Shown piece by piece: positions 28,501 through 36,150 of a stretch of DNA of 61,537 nt; within the stretch, counting starts at the first letter, position 1, and every line of letters starts with the position of its first letter. The translations under genes were made by a program, and so were the position numbers. Source of the stretch: Rubrivivax sp. A210 (GTDB lineage: Bacteria > Pseudomonadota > Gammaproteobacteria > Burkholderiales > Burkholderiaceae_C); assembly GCF_904426505.1 (NCBI RefSeq), contig NZ_CAJGBN010000014.1, positions 1 through 61,537 of the forward strand. Direction: 5' to 3'. Below the pieces are notes generated by a model. That model searched no databases and was not told the DNA's origin. It saw only the letters and a program-made list of their open reading frames with translations.

Positions 28501-28649
28501 AGGTGCTGCACCCGGTGGCCGTGGTGATCTTCTCCGGCCTCATCAGCTCGACCCTGCTCGACACCTTTCTCACGCCCGCGATGTTCTGGCTCTTCGGCCG
28601 CCCCGCCGCCGAGGCGCTGATGGACGACAAGGACGCCGAGGCGCTCTGA
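25530..28649 (+). CDS. czcA: CzcA-type heavy-metal RND efflux transporter
   Basis: 1039 residues, starting 1 bp after the czcB stop. The RND plan is clear: first membrane helix with RTPVDVFPDLNKPTV, a large periplasmic loop, helices 2-6, a second loop and helices 8-12. The helix-4 proton-relay motif reads GGLVDDAVVGVEN (residues 400-412). Zn/Co/Cd CzcA proteins usually have DFGxxxDGAxxxVEN there and Cu/Ag CusA proteins AIGAMVDAAIVMIEN, so this pump matches neither classic type and its metal is uncertain. It moves ions from the periplasm or cytoplasm through CzcB/CzcC. Confidence 0.95.
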   Translation: MFKWLLDHSLANRLLVIIASLVLMAYGAYTLSRTPVDVFPDLNKPTVTLMTEAGGMAAEEVEQLITFPLEATMNGLPGVESVRSTSSAGLSFLYITFDWNTDIFRARQLVAERLTAMEETLAAGVVPRMGPISSVMGEIMQIAIPVDTQKISTMAVREYADWVLRPRLLAVPGVAQVIPIGGEVRQFQVQPDTARMAALGVTHDQLEDTLKGYAANTSGGFLELNGREILIRHLGRTSGLDDLRQLALGARGSQPLLLRQVAEVSFAAAPRRGDAGFEGKPAVILGIQKQPTADTIALTQALETALAGLRATLPAGMEAPRVTFRQASFIEASITTLQGKLIGASVFVALILFFFLGTLRPTVIALTAIPVSIFITALVFAWFGLSINTMTLGGLAIAIGGLVDDAVVGVENVLRRLKADRAQHPGLHLHPIEVVARATMEVRSAILYATVIIVLVFIPLFALPGLEGKLFVPLGIAFIVSTLASLVVSVTITPVLSLYLLPRMKTLDHGDTRVLAWLKAHYARALQRVLARPQAALAAAALAVAAAVVAVPFFPTTFLPPFSEGTLLIGLRLNPGVTLSESSALARQAELLVKPVPEVTHVGRRSGRAELDEHAEGVHVSELDVGLKPSAELTRSMDEIKADIRARLVNLPAALEVGQPISHRIDHMLSGVRSQIAIKIFGEDLDALRGQADALRAKLATIPGIADLQIEKQVLAPQIAVRIDYAAAARYGVPAPRVLATLQALVEGEKLTQIVEGGRRFALVLRLPESARSLEGLSRILIETPTGRVPLSRLASIEEGDGPNQISRDDGKRRIVLSANASGRALSEIVADIRGVVAATQLPEGSFVTLGGQFQAQEQASRLVGLLSLVSLALMFVVLYSRYRSVRLSALIMVNIPLALVGAVVGLWLSGQPLSVAALVGFITLAGISVRNGILKVSHYINLMRFEGEGFDHRMILRGSLERLSPVLMTALVTAFALAPLLFEAERPGTEVLHPVAVVIFSGLISSTLLDTFLTPAMFWLFGRPAAEALMDDKDAEAL

Positions 28650-28696
28650 TCTTTCCAGCCACCCCTCACCTTCACCCGCAACCAAGGAATCAATCC

Positions 28697-29083
28697 ATGA
28701 AGCTGCACACCTGTCTCTTCGCCGCCGCCCTGGCCCTGGCCGGCACGGCCCAGGCCGCCGACCCGCACGAACACGCCCACGCCCACACGCCGCTGCACGG
28801 CGGCGTGGTGGTCGAGGTCAAGGACATCGATTTCGAGCTGGTGGCCAAGGCCGGCGCGATCCAGCTCCATCTGCGCGACCACGGCAAGGCCATGGATGTC
28901 TCCAAGGCCAGCGCCAAGCTGACCCTGCTGACCGGCGCCGAGAAGCAGGAGGTCGAACTGAAGCCGGCCGGCGACAAGCTCGAGGCCACCGGCGCCTTCA
29001 AGCTCGGCACCGGCAGCAAGGCCGTGGCGGTGGTCAACCTGCCGGGCAAACCGGCGGCCATAGCGCGCTTTGCGCTGAAGTAA
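28697..29083 (+). CDS. Small secreted His-rich protein at the end of the czc operon
   Basis: 128 residues from ATG 28697 with AAGGA upstream. A signal peptide ends at TAQAA. The mature N-terminus is His-rich (DPHEHAHAHTPLHGG), followed by a beta-rich domain with Lys/Glu-rich strands. Proteins of this type often close czc/cus-like operons and may buffer metal in the periplasm. It lies 47 bp after czcA and is convergent with the VOC gene. Confidence 0.82.
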   Translation: MKLHTCLFAAALALAGTAQAADPHEHAHAHTPLHGGVVVEVKDIDFELVAKAGAIQLHLRDHGKAMDVSKASAKLTLLTGAEKQEVELKPAGDKLEATGAFKLGTGSKAVAVVNLPGKPAAIARFALK

Positions 29084-29101
29084 GGGCGGTGGAGCTGCCG
29101 C

Positions 29102-29497
29102 TCAGGCGACCGGCTCCGAGATCTCGATCAGGTTGAGATCGGGGTCGCGGACATAGACCGACCTGAGCTTGCCGGTCGCGCCGGTGCGCAACACCGGGCC
29201 CTCGACAATGGCGACGCCTGCCGCTTGCAGGCGCGCCATCACGGCATCGAGCGGCACCGACGCGATGAAGCACAGGTCCAGCGCGCCCGGCATGGGCGTG
29301 TGCGCCTTGGGCTCGAACTCGCGGCCCTTGATGTGGAGGTTGATCTTCTGATTGCCGAAGCAGAAGGCCTGGCGCGCCACCGGGGGCGTGCCGCCGACAA
29401 AGGTCTCGAGCCGCATGCCCAGCACCCCGGTGTAGAAGGCAATGCACTGGGCCTCGCGGGCCGTGGTCAGCACCAGGTGGTCGAGGTGGTCAATCAT
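29102..29497 (-). CDS. VOC-family (glyoxalase/dioxygenase fold) protein
   Basis: 131 residues from ATG 29497. The fold is shown by IDHLDHLVLTT at the start (metal His in DHLVL), a mid-chain KINLHIKG (second His) and DPDLNLIEISEPV at the end with the metal Glu. These proteins catalyse isomerisation, epimerisation or ring cleavage; no substrate can be named. It is 22 bp downstream of a Bug-family gene on the same strand, so it should act on or near the compound taken up there. Confidence 0.88.
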   Translation of the reverse strand: MIDHLDHLVLTTAREAQCIAFYTGVLGMRLETFVGGTPPVARQAFCFGNQKINLHIKGREFEPKAHTPMPGALDLCFIASVPLDAVMARLQAAGVAIVEGPVLRTGATGKLRSVYVRDPDLNLIEISEPVA

Positions 29498-29519
29498 GGC
29501 TGTGTGATCGGCCGCGGCC

Positions 29520-30497
29520 TCAATCGACCTCGATCTTCGCCGCCTTGGCCACCTCGGCCCAGCGCTTGAGCTCGGCCTGGGTCTGCTCGCCCAGCCGCGC
29601 CGGCGCCACGAAGTCGGCGCTGGCGCCCAGATCGGCGGCCTTCTTCTTGAACTCGGGCGTGGCCATGATGCGGGCGATCTCGGCCGCGAGCCGGTCGACC
29701 ACGGCCTTGGGCGTGGCGGCCGGCGCGAAGACCGCGAACCACGAGGTCGGGTCGAGCTTGGGCAGGCCGGCCTCGGCCGTGGTGGGCACGTCGGCCAGGC
29801 TGGCCAGGCGGGTGCTGCCGGTGACGGCCAGCGCGCGCAGCTTGCCCGACTGCACATGGGGCATGAAGGGCGGCGGCGTGCCGAAGCTGAGGTCGACCTG
29901 GGCGCCCAGCAGATCCTGCAGCGCCGGGCCCGTGCCCTTGTAGGGGATGTGGGTGAGCTGGATGCCGGCCTGCTGCTCGAGCATGGCGCCGGTGACGTGC
30001 TGCAGCGAGCCATTGCCCGACGAGGCATAGGTCAGCTTGCCCGGGTTGGCCCTGGCATAGGCAACCAGTTCGGCCATCGTCTTGACCGGCAGGCCGGCGC
30101 GCACCACCACCAGCTGCGGCGCCGTCAGCACATTGGCCACCGGCTGCAGGTCCTTGGCCTCCCAGCCCAGCCCGTGCTTGCTGATCACCGGCGTGATGAC
30201 GTGGTAGCCGGAGTACTGCATCAGCAGCGTGTGGCCGTCGGCGTCGGCGCGCTTGACGGCCACCGCCGCGATGGCGCCGCTGGCGCCGGCGCGGTTGTCG
30301 ACCACCACCGTCTGGCCCAGCGCCTTGCCCAGCGGCTCGGCAATCATGCGCGCCGAGATGTCGGTGGTGCCGCCCGGCGCTGATCCGACGATGAGGGTGA
30401 TGGCCTTGCTGGGATAGGCCGGGCCCTGGGCCTGCGCGGCGCCGGCCAGCAAGGCCAGCTGCAGCAGGAGGGCAAGAGCGGGTCGGGGCAGTTTCAT
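29520..30497 (-). CDS. TctC/Bug-family tripartite tricarboxylate transporter substrate-binding protein
   Basis: 325 residues from ATG 30497, with GGAGA 6-9 bp upstream. A signal peptide (ALALLLQLALLAGAAQA) precedes the mature protein. Bug landmarks: YPSKAITLIVGSAPGGTTDI, VVDNRAGASG, HIPYKGTGPALQDLLGAQVD and GKLRALAVTG. Bug proteins bind carboxylates in the periplasm. No TctA/TctB membrane subunits are nearby, as is usual for the many orphan Bug genes of Burkholderiales. An operator-like palindrome lies 112 bp upstream. Confidence 0.94.
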   Translation of the reverse strand: MKLPRPALALLLQLALLAGAAQAQGPAYPSKAITLIVGSAPGGTTDISARMIAEPLGKALGQTVVVDNRAGASGAIAAVAVKRADADGHTLLMQYSGYHVITPVISKHGLGWEAKDLQPVANVLTAPQLVVVRAGLPVKTMAELVAYARANPGKLTYASSGNGSLQHVTGAMLEQQAGIQLTHIPYKGTGPALQDLLGAQVDLSFGTPPPFMPHVQSGKLRALAVTGSTRLASLADVPTTAEAGLPKLDPTSWFAVFAPAATPKAVVDRLAAEIARIMATPEFKKKAADLGASADFVAPARLGEQTQAELKRWAEVAKAAKIEVD

Positions 30498-30608
30498 GCG
30501 GGTCTCCGGATCTTCTGGTGGGCTGCGGCTGCGGCGAGGCCGCAGCATGCGGGCCGACAGCTTAGGCCAGGGCGGCCCGGCCAGGCCTTGCCCAGTGGAC
30601 ACACCCTC

Positions 30609-30623
30609 TTCGCCCTTCGCGAA
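30609..30623. promoter_or_regulatory. LysR-type operator candidate upstream of the Bug-VOC unit
   Basis: TTCGC-N5-GCGAA, with the same half-sites and spacing as the palindrome at 31575-31589 on the other side of the lysR gene. It overlaps a 16-bp perfect palindrome (30612-30627) that could also end lysR transcription as a hairpin. Confidence 0.6.
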
Positions 30624-30637
30624 GGGCTGGCTGCGGA

Positions 30638-31540
30638 TCAGGGCGCCGCGTCAGCGGCCATCGAATCCCACAGCAGCTGGGCCGCCGCCGACAGCGGTCG
30701 CTCGGCGCTGCAGGCGGCCAGCAGGCGGCGGCGGGCCCAGGCCTCGTCCAGCCGCAGCGCCGTGAGCCCATAGGCCTGCAGCAGCGGCGCGCAGGCGGCG
30801 CGCGGCAGCACGCCCAGGCCCAGGCCGGCGCCGACCATGCGGCACATGGCGCCGAAGCTCGTGACCTGCACGCGCAGGCGCAGCGGCAGGCCGGCGGCCT
30901 GCGCCGCCTCGGTGACCAGGGTCAGCAGCGAGCTGCCGCGGTCCAGACCGACGAAGGGATGGACCAGTGCATCGCGGAAGCGCAGGGCATCAAACCCGGC
31001 CAGTTCGTGGCCGCGGGCGCAGATGAGCACCAGCTCGTCGGTCTGGAAGGGCCTGAGCAGCAGGCCGTCCGCCGGCGTGCCCTCGGCGAAGACGCCGATG
31101 TCGGCCAGGCCCTCGACGACGGCGCGGGCGATGTCGCCGCTGAGCTGCTCCTCGACCTCGACCTTGATCTCGGGCTGCCTGGCCATGAAGCGCGCCAGCG
31201 CCTCGGGCAGCGATTCGGTGAGCGCCGACATATTGGCCCACAGCCGCACATGGCCGCGGTAGCCCTGGGCGTACTCGGCCAGTTCGCCACCGAAGAGATC
31301 GAAGCCCTGCGACAGCCGCATCGCGTGGTGCAGGGCCACATGGCCGGCCGCCGTGAGCCGCACGCCCTGGGCCGTGCGCTCGAGCAGGGCCGAGCCCACG
31401 GCCGCCTCGAAATCGGCCAGGCGTCGGCTCGCCGCCGACAGCGCCAGGTGGCAGCGCGACGCGCCCTTGGTGATGCTGCCGCTCTGCGCGACGGCACAGA
31501 ACAAGCGCAGGGTGACAAAGTCGACGCGCGCAGGGTTCAT
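30638..31540 (-). CDS. LysR-family transcriptional regulator of a carboxylate catabolic module
   Basis: 300 residues from ATG 31540; an upstream start would lie inside the operator. The N-terminal winged helix-turn-helix reads VTLRLFCAVAQSGSITKGAS and HLALSAASRRLADFEAAVG; the rest is the periplasmic-binding-like effector domain (ELVLICARGHELAGF, GLGLGVLPRAAC). It is divergent from the CoA-transferase/lyase genes and upstream of the Bug-VOC genes on its own strand. Identical TTCGC-N5-GCGAA sites in both flanking promoter regions suggest that it controls both units. Confidence 0.93.
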   Translation of the reverse strand: MNPARVDFVTLRLFCAVAQSGSITKGASRCHLALSAASRRLADFEAAVGSALLERTAQGVRLTAAGHVALHHAMRLSQGFDLFGGELAEYAQGYRGHVRLWANMSALTESLPEALARFMARQPEIKVEVEEQLSGDIARAVVEGLADIGVFAEGTPADGLLLRPFQTDELVLICARGHELAGFDALRFRDALVHPFVGLDRGSSLLTLVTEAAQAAGLPLRLRVQVTSFGAMCRMVGAGLGLGVLPRAACAPLLQAYGLTALRLDEAWARRRLLAACSAERPLSAAAQLLWDSMAADAAP

Positions 31541-31574
31541 CGGCAGCAAGTCTAGCGACCGGGGCCTGCGGCCA

Positions 31575-31589
31575 TTCGCTGATCGCGAA
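31575..31589. promoter_or_regulatory. LysR-type operator candidate in the lysR/CoA-transferase promoter
   Basis: TTCGC-N5-GCGAA, a perfect palindrome containing a T-N11-A core, located 35 bp upstream of the lysR start and 78 bp upstream of the CoA-transferase start. Its half-sites recur at 30609-30623. Confidence 0.65.
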
Positions 31590-31666
31590 GGCCACATCGC
31601 CGCATGGCAATTCCGCGCCCGGCCCTGCTGCTTCTAGAGTACGCGGCTTGCACAGCAGGAGAGCGC

Positions 31667-32827
31667 ATGGATGCCCTGGCGGGACTGAAAGTACTGGAAC
31701 TGGGCCAGCTGATTGCCGGCCCCTTCGCGAGCAAGACGCTGGCCGAATTCGGCGCCGACGTCATCAAGGTCGAGCCGGCCGAGGTGGGCGACCCGCTGCG
31801 CAAGTGGCGGCTGCTGCGCGACGGCACCTCGGTGTGGTGGCAGGTGCAGTCGCGCAACAAGCGCTCGGTCTGCCTGGACCTGCGCAGCGCCGCCGGCCAG
31901 CAGGTGGTGCGCGCGCTGGCGGCCGAGGCCGATGTGCTGATCGAGAACTTCAAGCCCGGCACGCTGGAGGGCTGGGGCCTGGGCTGGGAGGCGCTGCACG
32001 CGGCCAACCCGCGCCTCATCATGCTGCGCATCTCGGGCTATGGCCAGACCGGGCCCTACCGCGACAAGCCGGGCTTCGGCGTGCTGGGCGAGGCCATGGG
32101 CGGCCTGCGCCACCTCACCGGCGAGCCCGGCCGCGTGCCGGTGCGCGTGGGCGTCTCGATAGGCGACACGCTGGCGGCGCTGCACGGCGTGATCGGCGTG
32201 CTGACGGCGCTGCGCCACCGCGAGGTGAACGGCGGCCAGGGCCAGGTGGTGGATGTCGCGCTCTACGAATCGGTCTTCAATGTGATGGAAAGCCTGGTGC
32301 CCGAGTACGACGCCTTCGGTGCCGTGCGCGGCGCCGCCGGCAGCGCCATGCCGGGCATCGCTCCCACCAACGCCTACCCCTGCAACGACGGCCAGTACGT
32401 GCTGGTGGCCGGCAATGGCGACAGCATCTTCCGCCGCCTGATGCAGGCCATTGGGCGGCAAGACCTGGGCAATGACGCGGCGCTGGCCCACAACGACGGC
32501 CGCGTGCGGCGTGTCGACGAGATCGACGCCGCCATCGCGCAGTGGACACAAGGCCGCAGCCGCGACGAGGTGCTGGCAGCGCTGGAAGCCGCCCAGGTGC
32601 CGGCCGGCCGCGTCTACAGCGTGGCCGACATCGCGCGTGACCCGCAATACCTGGCGCGCGAAATGATCATCGACTCGCCCACCTCCGACGGCCTGCCGCT
32701 CAAGGTGCCTGGCGTCGTGCCCAAGCTCAGCGCCACGCCCGGGCGCATACGGCACGCCGCGCCGCGCCTGGGTCAGCACGACGCCGATATCGCCAGCGGC
32801 AGCGGCTGGCCCGCGCGCCGCGACTGA
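31667..32827 (+). CDS. CaiB/BaiF (class III) CoA-transferase
   Basis: 386 residues from ATG 31667, behind AGGAG; an upstream in-frame start is less likely. Class III CoA-transferase signatures are LAGLKVLELGQLIAGPFA, KVEPAEVGDPLRKW, the catalytic Asp in SIGDTLAALHG, and NAYPCNDGQYVLVAGNG. It would move CoA between an acyl-CoA donor and a dicarboxylate. With the lyase-like gene 22 bp downstream it forms an activation-plus-cleavage pair, as in itaconate, citramalate or hydroxymethylglutarate breakdown; which one is inference. Confidence 0.92.
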   Translation: MDALAGLKVLELGQLIAGPFASKTLAEFGADVIKVEPAEVGDPLRKWRLLRDGTSVWWQVQSRNKRSVCLDLRSAAGQQVVRALAAEADVLIENFKPGTLEGWGLGWEALHAANPRLIMLRISGYGQTGPYRDKPGFGVLGEAMGGLRHLTGEPGRVPVRVGVSIGDTLAALHGVIGVLTALRHREVNGGQGQVVDVALYESVFNVMESLVPEYDAFGAVRGAAGSAMPGIAPTNAYPCNDGQYVLVAGNGDSIFRRLMQAIGRQDLGNDAALAHNDGRVRRVDEIDAAIAQWTQGRSRDEVLAALEAAQVPAGRVYSVADIARDPQYLAREMIIDSPTSDGLPLKVPGVVPKLSATPGRIRHAAPRLGQHDADIASGSGWPARRD

Positions 32828-32849
32828 AGCCGCTCCCAGGAGAGCACGC

Positions 32850-33824
32850 ATGCAGAACGGCAAACCCGCCCGCCTCTACATCAACGAAGTCGCCACCCGC
32901 GACGGCTTCCAGATGGAGGGCCGCTTCATACCCACGGCCGACAAGGTGGCGCTGATCGACCGCCTCGGCGGCCTGGGCTACGCCAAGATCGAGGTCACTT
33001 CCTTCACCTCGCCCAAGGCGATACCGGCGCTGGCCGACGGCGAGGCCGTGATGCAGCGCATCCAGCGCGCACCCGGCGTGGTCTACACCGCGCTGATCCC
33101 CAACCGCCGCGGCGCCGAGCGCGCGCTGGCCGCCGGGGTCGACGAGTTCAATCTCGTGATGTCGTGCAGCGAGACCCACAACCTGTGCAATCTGCGCATG
33201 ACGCGCGAGCAGTCGTTTGCGCAACTGGCCGAGGTCATCGCGCTGGCGCGGGCGGCGGCAGTGCCGGTGAATGTCTCGCTGTCCTGCGTCTTCGGCTGCC
33301 CGATGGAAGGCGAGGTGGAGCCCGCCACCGTGATGGGTTGGATAGCCCGCTTTGCCGCTCTCGGCGTGGCCGGCATCACGCTGTGCGACACCACCGGCAT
33401 GGCCTACCCGAACCAGGTGCAGGCGCTGTGCGGCCAGGCCATCGCGCGGCAGCCGGCGCTGGCCATCACGGCCCACTTCCACGACACGCGGGCGATGGGC
33501 GCGGTCAACACGCTGGCCGCCATCGCGGCCGGCATACGACGCTTCGACATGTCGCTGGGTGGCATCGGCGGATGCCCCTATGCGCCAGGCGCGAGCGGCA
33601 ATGTCGCCACCGAGGACATCGTCCACATGCTTGACTGCATGGGCCATGACACCGGCCTTGACCTCGCCGGGCTGATTGAAGCCGCCGGCGCACTGGAAGC
33701 GCTGGTGCAGCACCCGCTGCCAGCCCAGGTCTCGCGCGCCGGGGTGCGGCTCAAGCGCCACCTGCCGCCGCTGGATTTCGAGCAGATCGTCGCGCGGGCG
33801 CAGGGGCGCGGCGCGGGGGGCTGA
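32850..33824 (+). CDS. Hydroxymethylglutaryl-CoA lyase-family enzyme
   Basis: 324 residues from ATG 32850, with AGGAGA upstream. It has the DRE-TIM fold: INEVATRDGFQMEGRFIP (catalytic Arg-Asp), YAKIEVTSFTSPKAIPA, SLSCVFGCPMEG, LCDTTGMAYP, HFHDTRAMGAVN (metal His pair) and SLGGIGGCPYAPGASGNVATED with the catalytic Cys loop. It should cleave a 3-hydroxy-3-methyl acyl-CoA to acetyl-CoA and a ketoacid. It pairs with the CoA-transferase just upstream. Confidence 0.93.
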   Translation: MQNGKPARLYINEVATRDGFQMEGRFIPTADKVALIDRLGGLGYAKIEVTSFTSPKAIPALADGEAVMQRIQRAPGVVYTALIPNRRGAERALAAGVDEFNLVMSCSETHNLCNLRMTREQSFAQLAEVIALARAAAVPVNVSLSCVFGCPMEGEVEPATVMGWIARFAALGVAGITLCDTTGMAYPNQVQALCGQAIARQPALAITAHFHDTRAMGAVNTLAAIAAGIRRFDMSLGGIGGCPYAPGASGNVATEDIVHMLDCMGHDTGLDLAGLIEAAGALEALVQHPLPAQVSRAGVRLKRHLPPLDFEQIVARAQGRGAGG

Positions 33825-33825
33825 A

Positions 33826-33841
33826 CGGGCAGGCTTGCCCG
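33826..33841. terminator. Hairpin between convergent lyase and paiB genes
   Basis: CGGGCA (33826-33831) and TGCCCG (33836-33841) with a 4-nt loop, between two convergent stops. No T-tract. Confidence 0.5.
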
Positions 33842-33849
33842 CTTGCCGA

Positions 33850-34500
33850 TCAGCCAGCCTCGTCCTCGGCGATGGCCTTGCCAACCAGCGCGGCCATCGC
33901 CAGCGCCTGCTCGCCACCTTGGGCCCGCAGCCCGGCGACCGTGCCTTGCCGGTCGCAAGGCGCCTCGTCCTGGCTGGCCTTGAGCTTGCCTTCCAGCCGG
34001 TCAATGGGGATCTCGATGCCGACGATGGCGCGCAGATAGCCGGCGATGAAATCGGCCGGTGCATCGGCAGCACGCCAGGGCGGCACGCGGCCGGCCTCGT
34101 GGGCGTCGGTGAGGCGGCTGAGCATGGCCAGCAGCCAGTCGCGGTCATCGATGGCGCGGGCGACGCCGTGGGCGTGGGCCACGGCGTAGTTCCAGGTCGG
34201 CACGACCTTGCCGTGCGCCACCTTGCCCGGGTACCAGCCCGGCGTGATGTAGGCCTGCGGCCCCTGGAACATCACCACCGAGGGTGTGGCGGTGCCGAGT
34301 TCGCGCCAGACCGGGTTGCCGCGTGCGACATGGCCGACCAGCGTTCCCAGCGGCCCGCGGCTGCGGTCCAGGAAGAAGGGCAGATGGTTGGCCACCAGGC
34401 CGGCTCCACCCTGGCAGACCCAGGCGCCCAGCGGGTGGGCCTCGATCAAGGCGTGCAGGGCCTCGCGGTCTTCGAGCCGGTGCTTGCGGGGGATGTACAT
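33850..34500 (-). CDS. paiB: PaiB-type FMN-binding protein
   Basis: 216 residues. The start MYIPRKHRLED and the motifs GLVANHLPFFLD, GHVARGNPVWRE, FQGPQAYITPGWYP and VPTWNYAVAHAHG are characteristic of the PaiB/negative transcriptional regulator family, which has an FMN-binding split-barrel fold. In Bacillus PaiB affects sporulation and degradative enzymes; the role in proteobacteria is poorly defined. The gene lies 10 bp downstream of the LysE/ArgO gene on the same strand. Confidence 0.92.
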   Translation of the reverse strand: MYIPRKHRLEDREALHALIEAHPLGAWVCQGGAGLVANHLPFFLDRSRGPLGTLVGHVARGNPVWRELGTATPSVVMFQGPQAYITPGWYPGKVAHGKVVPTWNYAVAHAHGVARAIDDRDWLLAMLSRLTDAHEAGRVPPWRAADAPADFIAGYLRAIVGIEIPIDRLEGKLKASQDEAPCDRQGTVAGLRAQGGEQALAMAALVGKAIAEDEAG

Positions 34501-34510
34501 GGGCAGGGCC

Positions 34511-35167
34511 TCAAAGGCCTACAAGTACGTGGCGCAGCAGCAGCGCCGCCAGCATGAACATCGTCAGGCCTATCAAGCCGTCCAGCAACTGCCAGGCCCG
34601 CGGACGGGCAAACCAGGGCGCCAGCCAGCGCGCGCCGAAGCCCAGGGCGGTGAACCACATCAGGCTGGCGCCACCGGCACCGGCGATGAACCAGCCGCGC
34701 AGCGCCGCCGGCTGCTGGCCGCCGATGCTGCCCACCAGCAGCACGGTGTCCAGGTAGACGTGAGGGTTGAGCAAGGTAAAGGCGGCGGCCTGCGCCAGCA
34801 CGGCGCCGCGGCTGGCACCCGCGCCGCCACCGGCCGCCTGCAACTGCTGCGGCTGGCGCGCACGGCGCAGCGCCCGCCAGCCGTAGACGGCCAGGAAGAC
34901 GGCGCCGGCGAGCGCCAGCGCACGCGCCAGGCCGGGGCTTGCGCCCAGGGCCTGGCCCATGCCCAGCACGCCCGCGGCGATGAGCACGGCGTCGGCCGCG
35001 GCGCACAGCGCCACCACGCTGCCCACATGCTCGCGCCGCAGGCCCTGGCGCAGCACGAAGGCGTTCTGCGCGCCGATGGCGACGATCAGCCCGAGGCTCA
35101 GGGCCAGTCCCTGCACAAAGACCGGCAAGGCGTGGGCGGTGGTGATGGCGGTGTCGCTGGGGTTCAT
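34511..35167 (-). CDS. argO: LysE/ArgO-family basic amino acid exporter
   Basis: 218 residues with about six membrane segments. The family motif appears early (LSLGLIVAIGAQNAFVLRQGLR) and in the middle (TLLNPHVYLDTVLLVGSIG). It would export L-arginine or L-lysine across the inner membrane. It is divergent from an ArgP/LysG-type regulator with operator-like repeats in the gap, which is the standard arrangement for lysine/arginine-induced export. paiB follows closely on the same strand. Confidence 0.93.
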   Translation of the reverse strand: MNPSDTAITTAHALPVFVQGLALSLGLIVAIGAQNAFVLRQGLRREHVGSVVALCAAADAVLIAAGVLGMGQALGASPGLARALALAGAVFLAVYGWRALRRARQPQQLQAAGGGAGASRGAVLAQAAAFTLLNPHVYLDTVLLVGSIGGQQPAALRGWFIAGAGGASLMWFTALGFGARWLAPWFARPRAWQLLDGLIGLTMFMLAALLLRHVLVGL

Positions 35168-35196
35168 GGGGCCTCAGCTTGCCAGTCGCCGCGCAT

Positions 35197-35236
35197 GAAG
35201 ACAAACTAAGTCTTCTAATGCTGATGTAGACAAACT
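35197..35236. promoter_or_regulatory. ArgP/LysG operator region
   Basis: GAAGAC-N7-GTCTTC (35197-35215) is a perfect 6-bp inverted repeat, and AGACAAACT occurs twice as a direct repeat (35199-35207 and 35228-35236, 29 bp apart). The segment lies between the divergent exporter and regulator and is AT-richer than its surroundings, as a shared LysR-type promoter would be. Confidence 0.6.
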
Positions 35237-35242
35237 GAATCC

Positions 35243-36139
35243 ATGCTGGACTATGCCGCGCTCAAAGCCCTGGCCGCCGTCATCCGCGAAGGCAGCTTCG
35301 AGCGCGCGGCGCGGGCGCTGCACGTCACGCCCTCGGCGGTGTCGCAGCGCATCCGGCTGCTGGAAGAGCGCGTGGGCTGCGCCCTGGTGGTGCGCGGCCA
35401 GCCCTGCAGCGCCACCGAGACCGGCCGCCGCCTGTGCCAGCACGTCGACCGCGTGCGCCTGCTCGAACAGGAACTGCAGGGCGCGCTGCCGGCGCTGGCC
35501 CGGGAAGGCATCGCCCGCGTGGCACTGCCGGTGGCGGTGAATGCCGACAGCCTGGCAACCTGGTTCGCGCCCGCGTTGGCGGCCTTCGCGGCCGAGGCCC
35601 CGGTGCTGGTGGAGGTGGCCGTGGACGACCAGGACCACACCGGCGAATGGCTGCGCAGCGGCGCCGTTCTGGCCGCCGTCACGTCCACGGCGAGGCCCGC
35701 CGCCGGCTGCAACAGCCAGCCCCTGGGCGCGATGCGCTACCTGGCGGCCGCCAGCCCGGCTTTCGTCGCGCGTCACTTCGCCGGCGGCGTGGGCGCCGGC
35801 AGCCTGGCCGCGGCGCCCAGCCTGGTGTTCAACACCAAGGACGAGTTGCAGGCGCGCTGGGCGCGGCGCCTGTGCCACCGCCATGTGGAACTGCCGCGCC
35901 ACAGCCTGCCCTCGCCCCAGGCCTTTGTCACCGCAGCCCTGGCGGGCATGGGCTGGGGACTGCAGCCGCAGGCGCTGGTCGCTGGCCACCTGGCCGCGGG
36001 CAGGCTGGTCGAACTGGTGCCTTGTACGCCGCTGGACGTGGCGCTGCATTGGCAGCACGCACGCGCTGCCGCGGGCCTGGTCGAGGCCCTGAGCCGCCGC
36101 GTCGAGACCGCGGCGCGCGCCGCGCTGCTGCCGCCCTGA
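35243..36139 (+). CDS. argP: ArgP/LysG-type LysR regulator
   Basis: 298 residues from ATG 35243. The opening MLDYAALKALAAVIREGSFERAARALHVTPSAVSQRIRLLEE (quoted across the helix-turn-helix) is the ArgP/IciA form; GQPCSATETGRRLCQHVDRVRLLEQEL and LPVAVNADSLATWF follow as in the family. ArgP senses lysine or arginine and activates argO/lysE. The divergent exporter next door supports this. Confidence 0.92.
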   Translation: MLDYAALKALAAVIREGSFERAARALHVTPSAVSQRIRLLEERVGCALVVRGQPCSATETGRRLCQHVDRVRLLEQELQGALPALAREGIARVALPVAVNADSLATWFAPALAAFAAEAPVLVEVAVDDQDHTGEWLRSGAVLAAVTSTARPAAGCNSQPLGAMRYLAAASPAFVARHFAGGVGAGSLAAAPSLVFNTKDELQARWARRLCHRHVELPRHSLPSPQAFVTAALAGMGWGLQPQALVAGHLAAGRLVELVPCTPLDVALHWQHARAAAGLVEALSRRVETAARAALLPP

Positions 36140-36150
36140 CCGGCGCCGGC

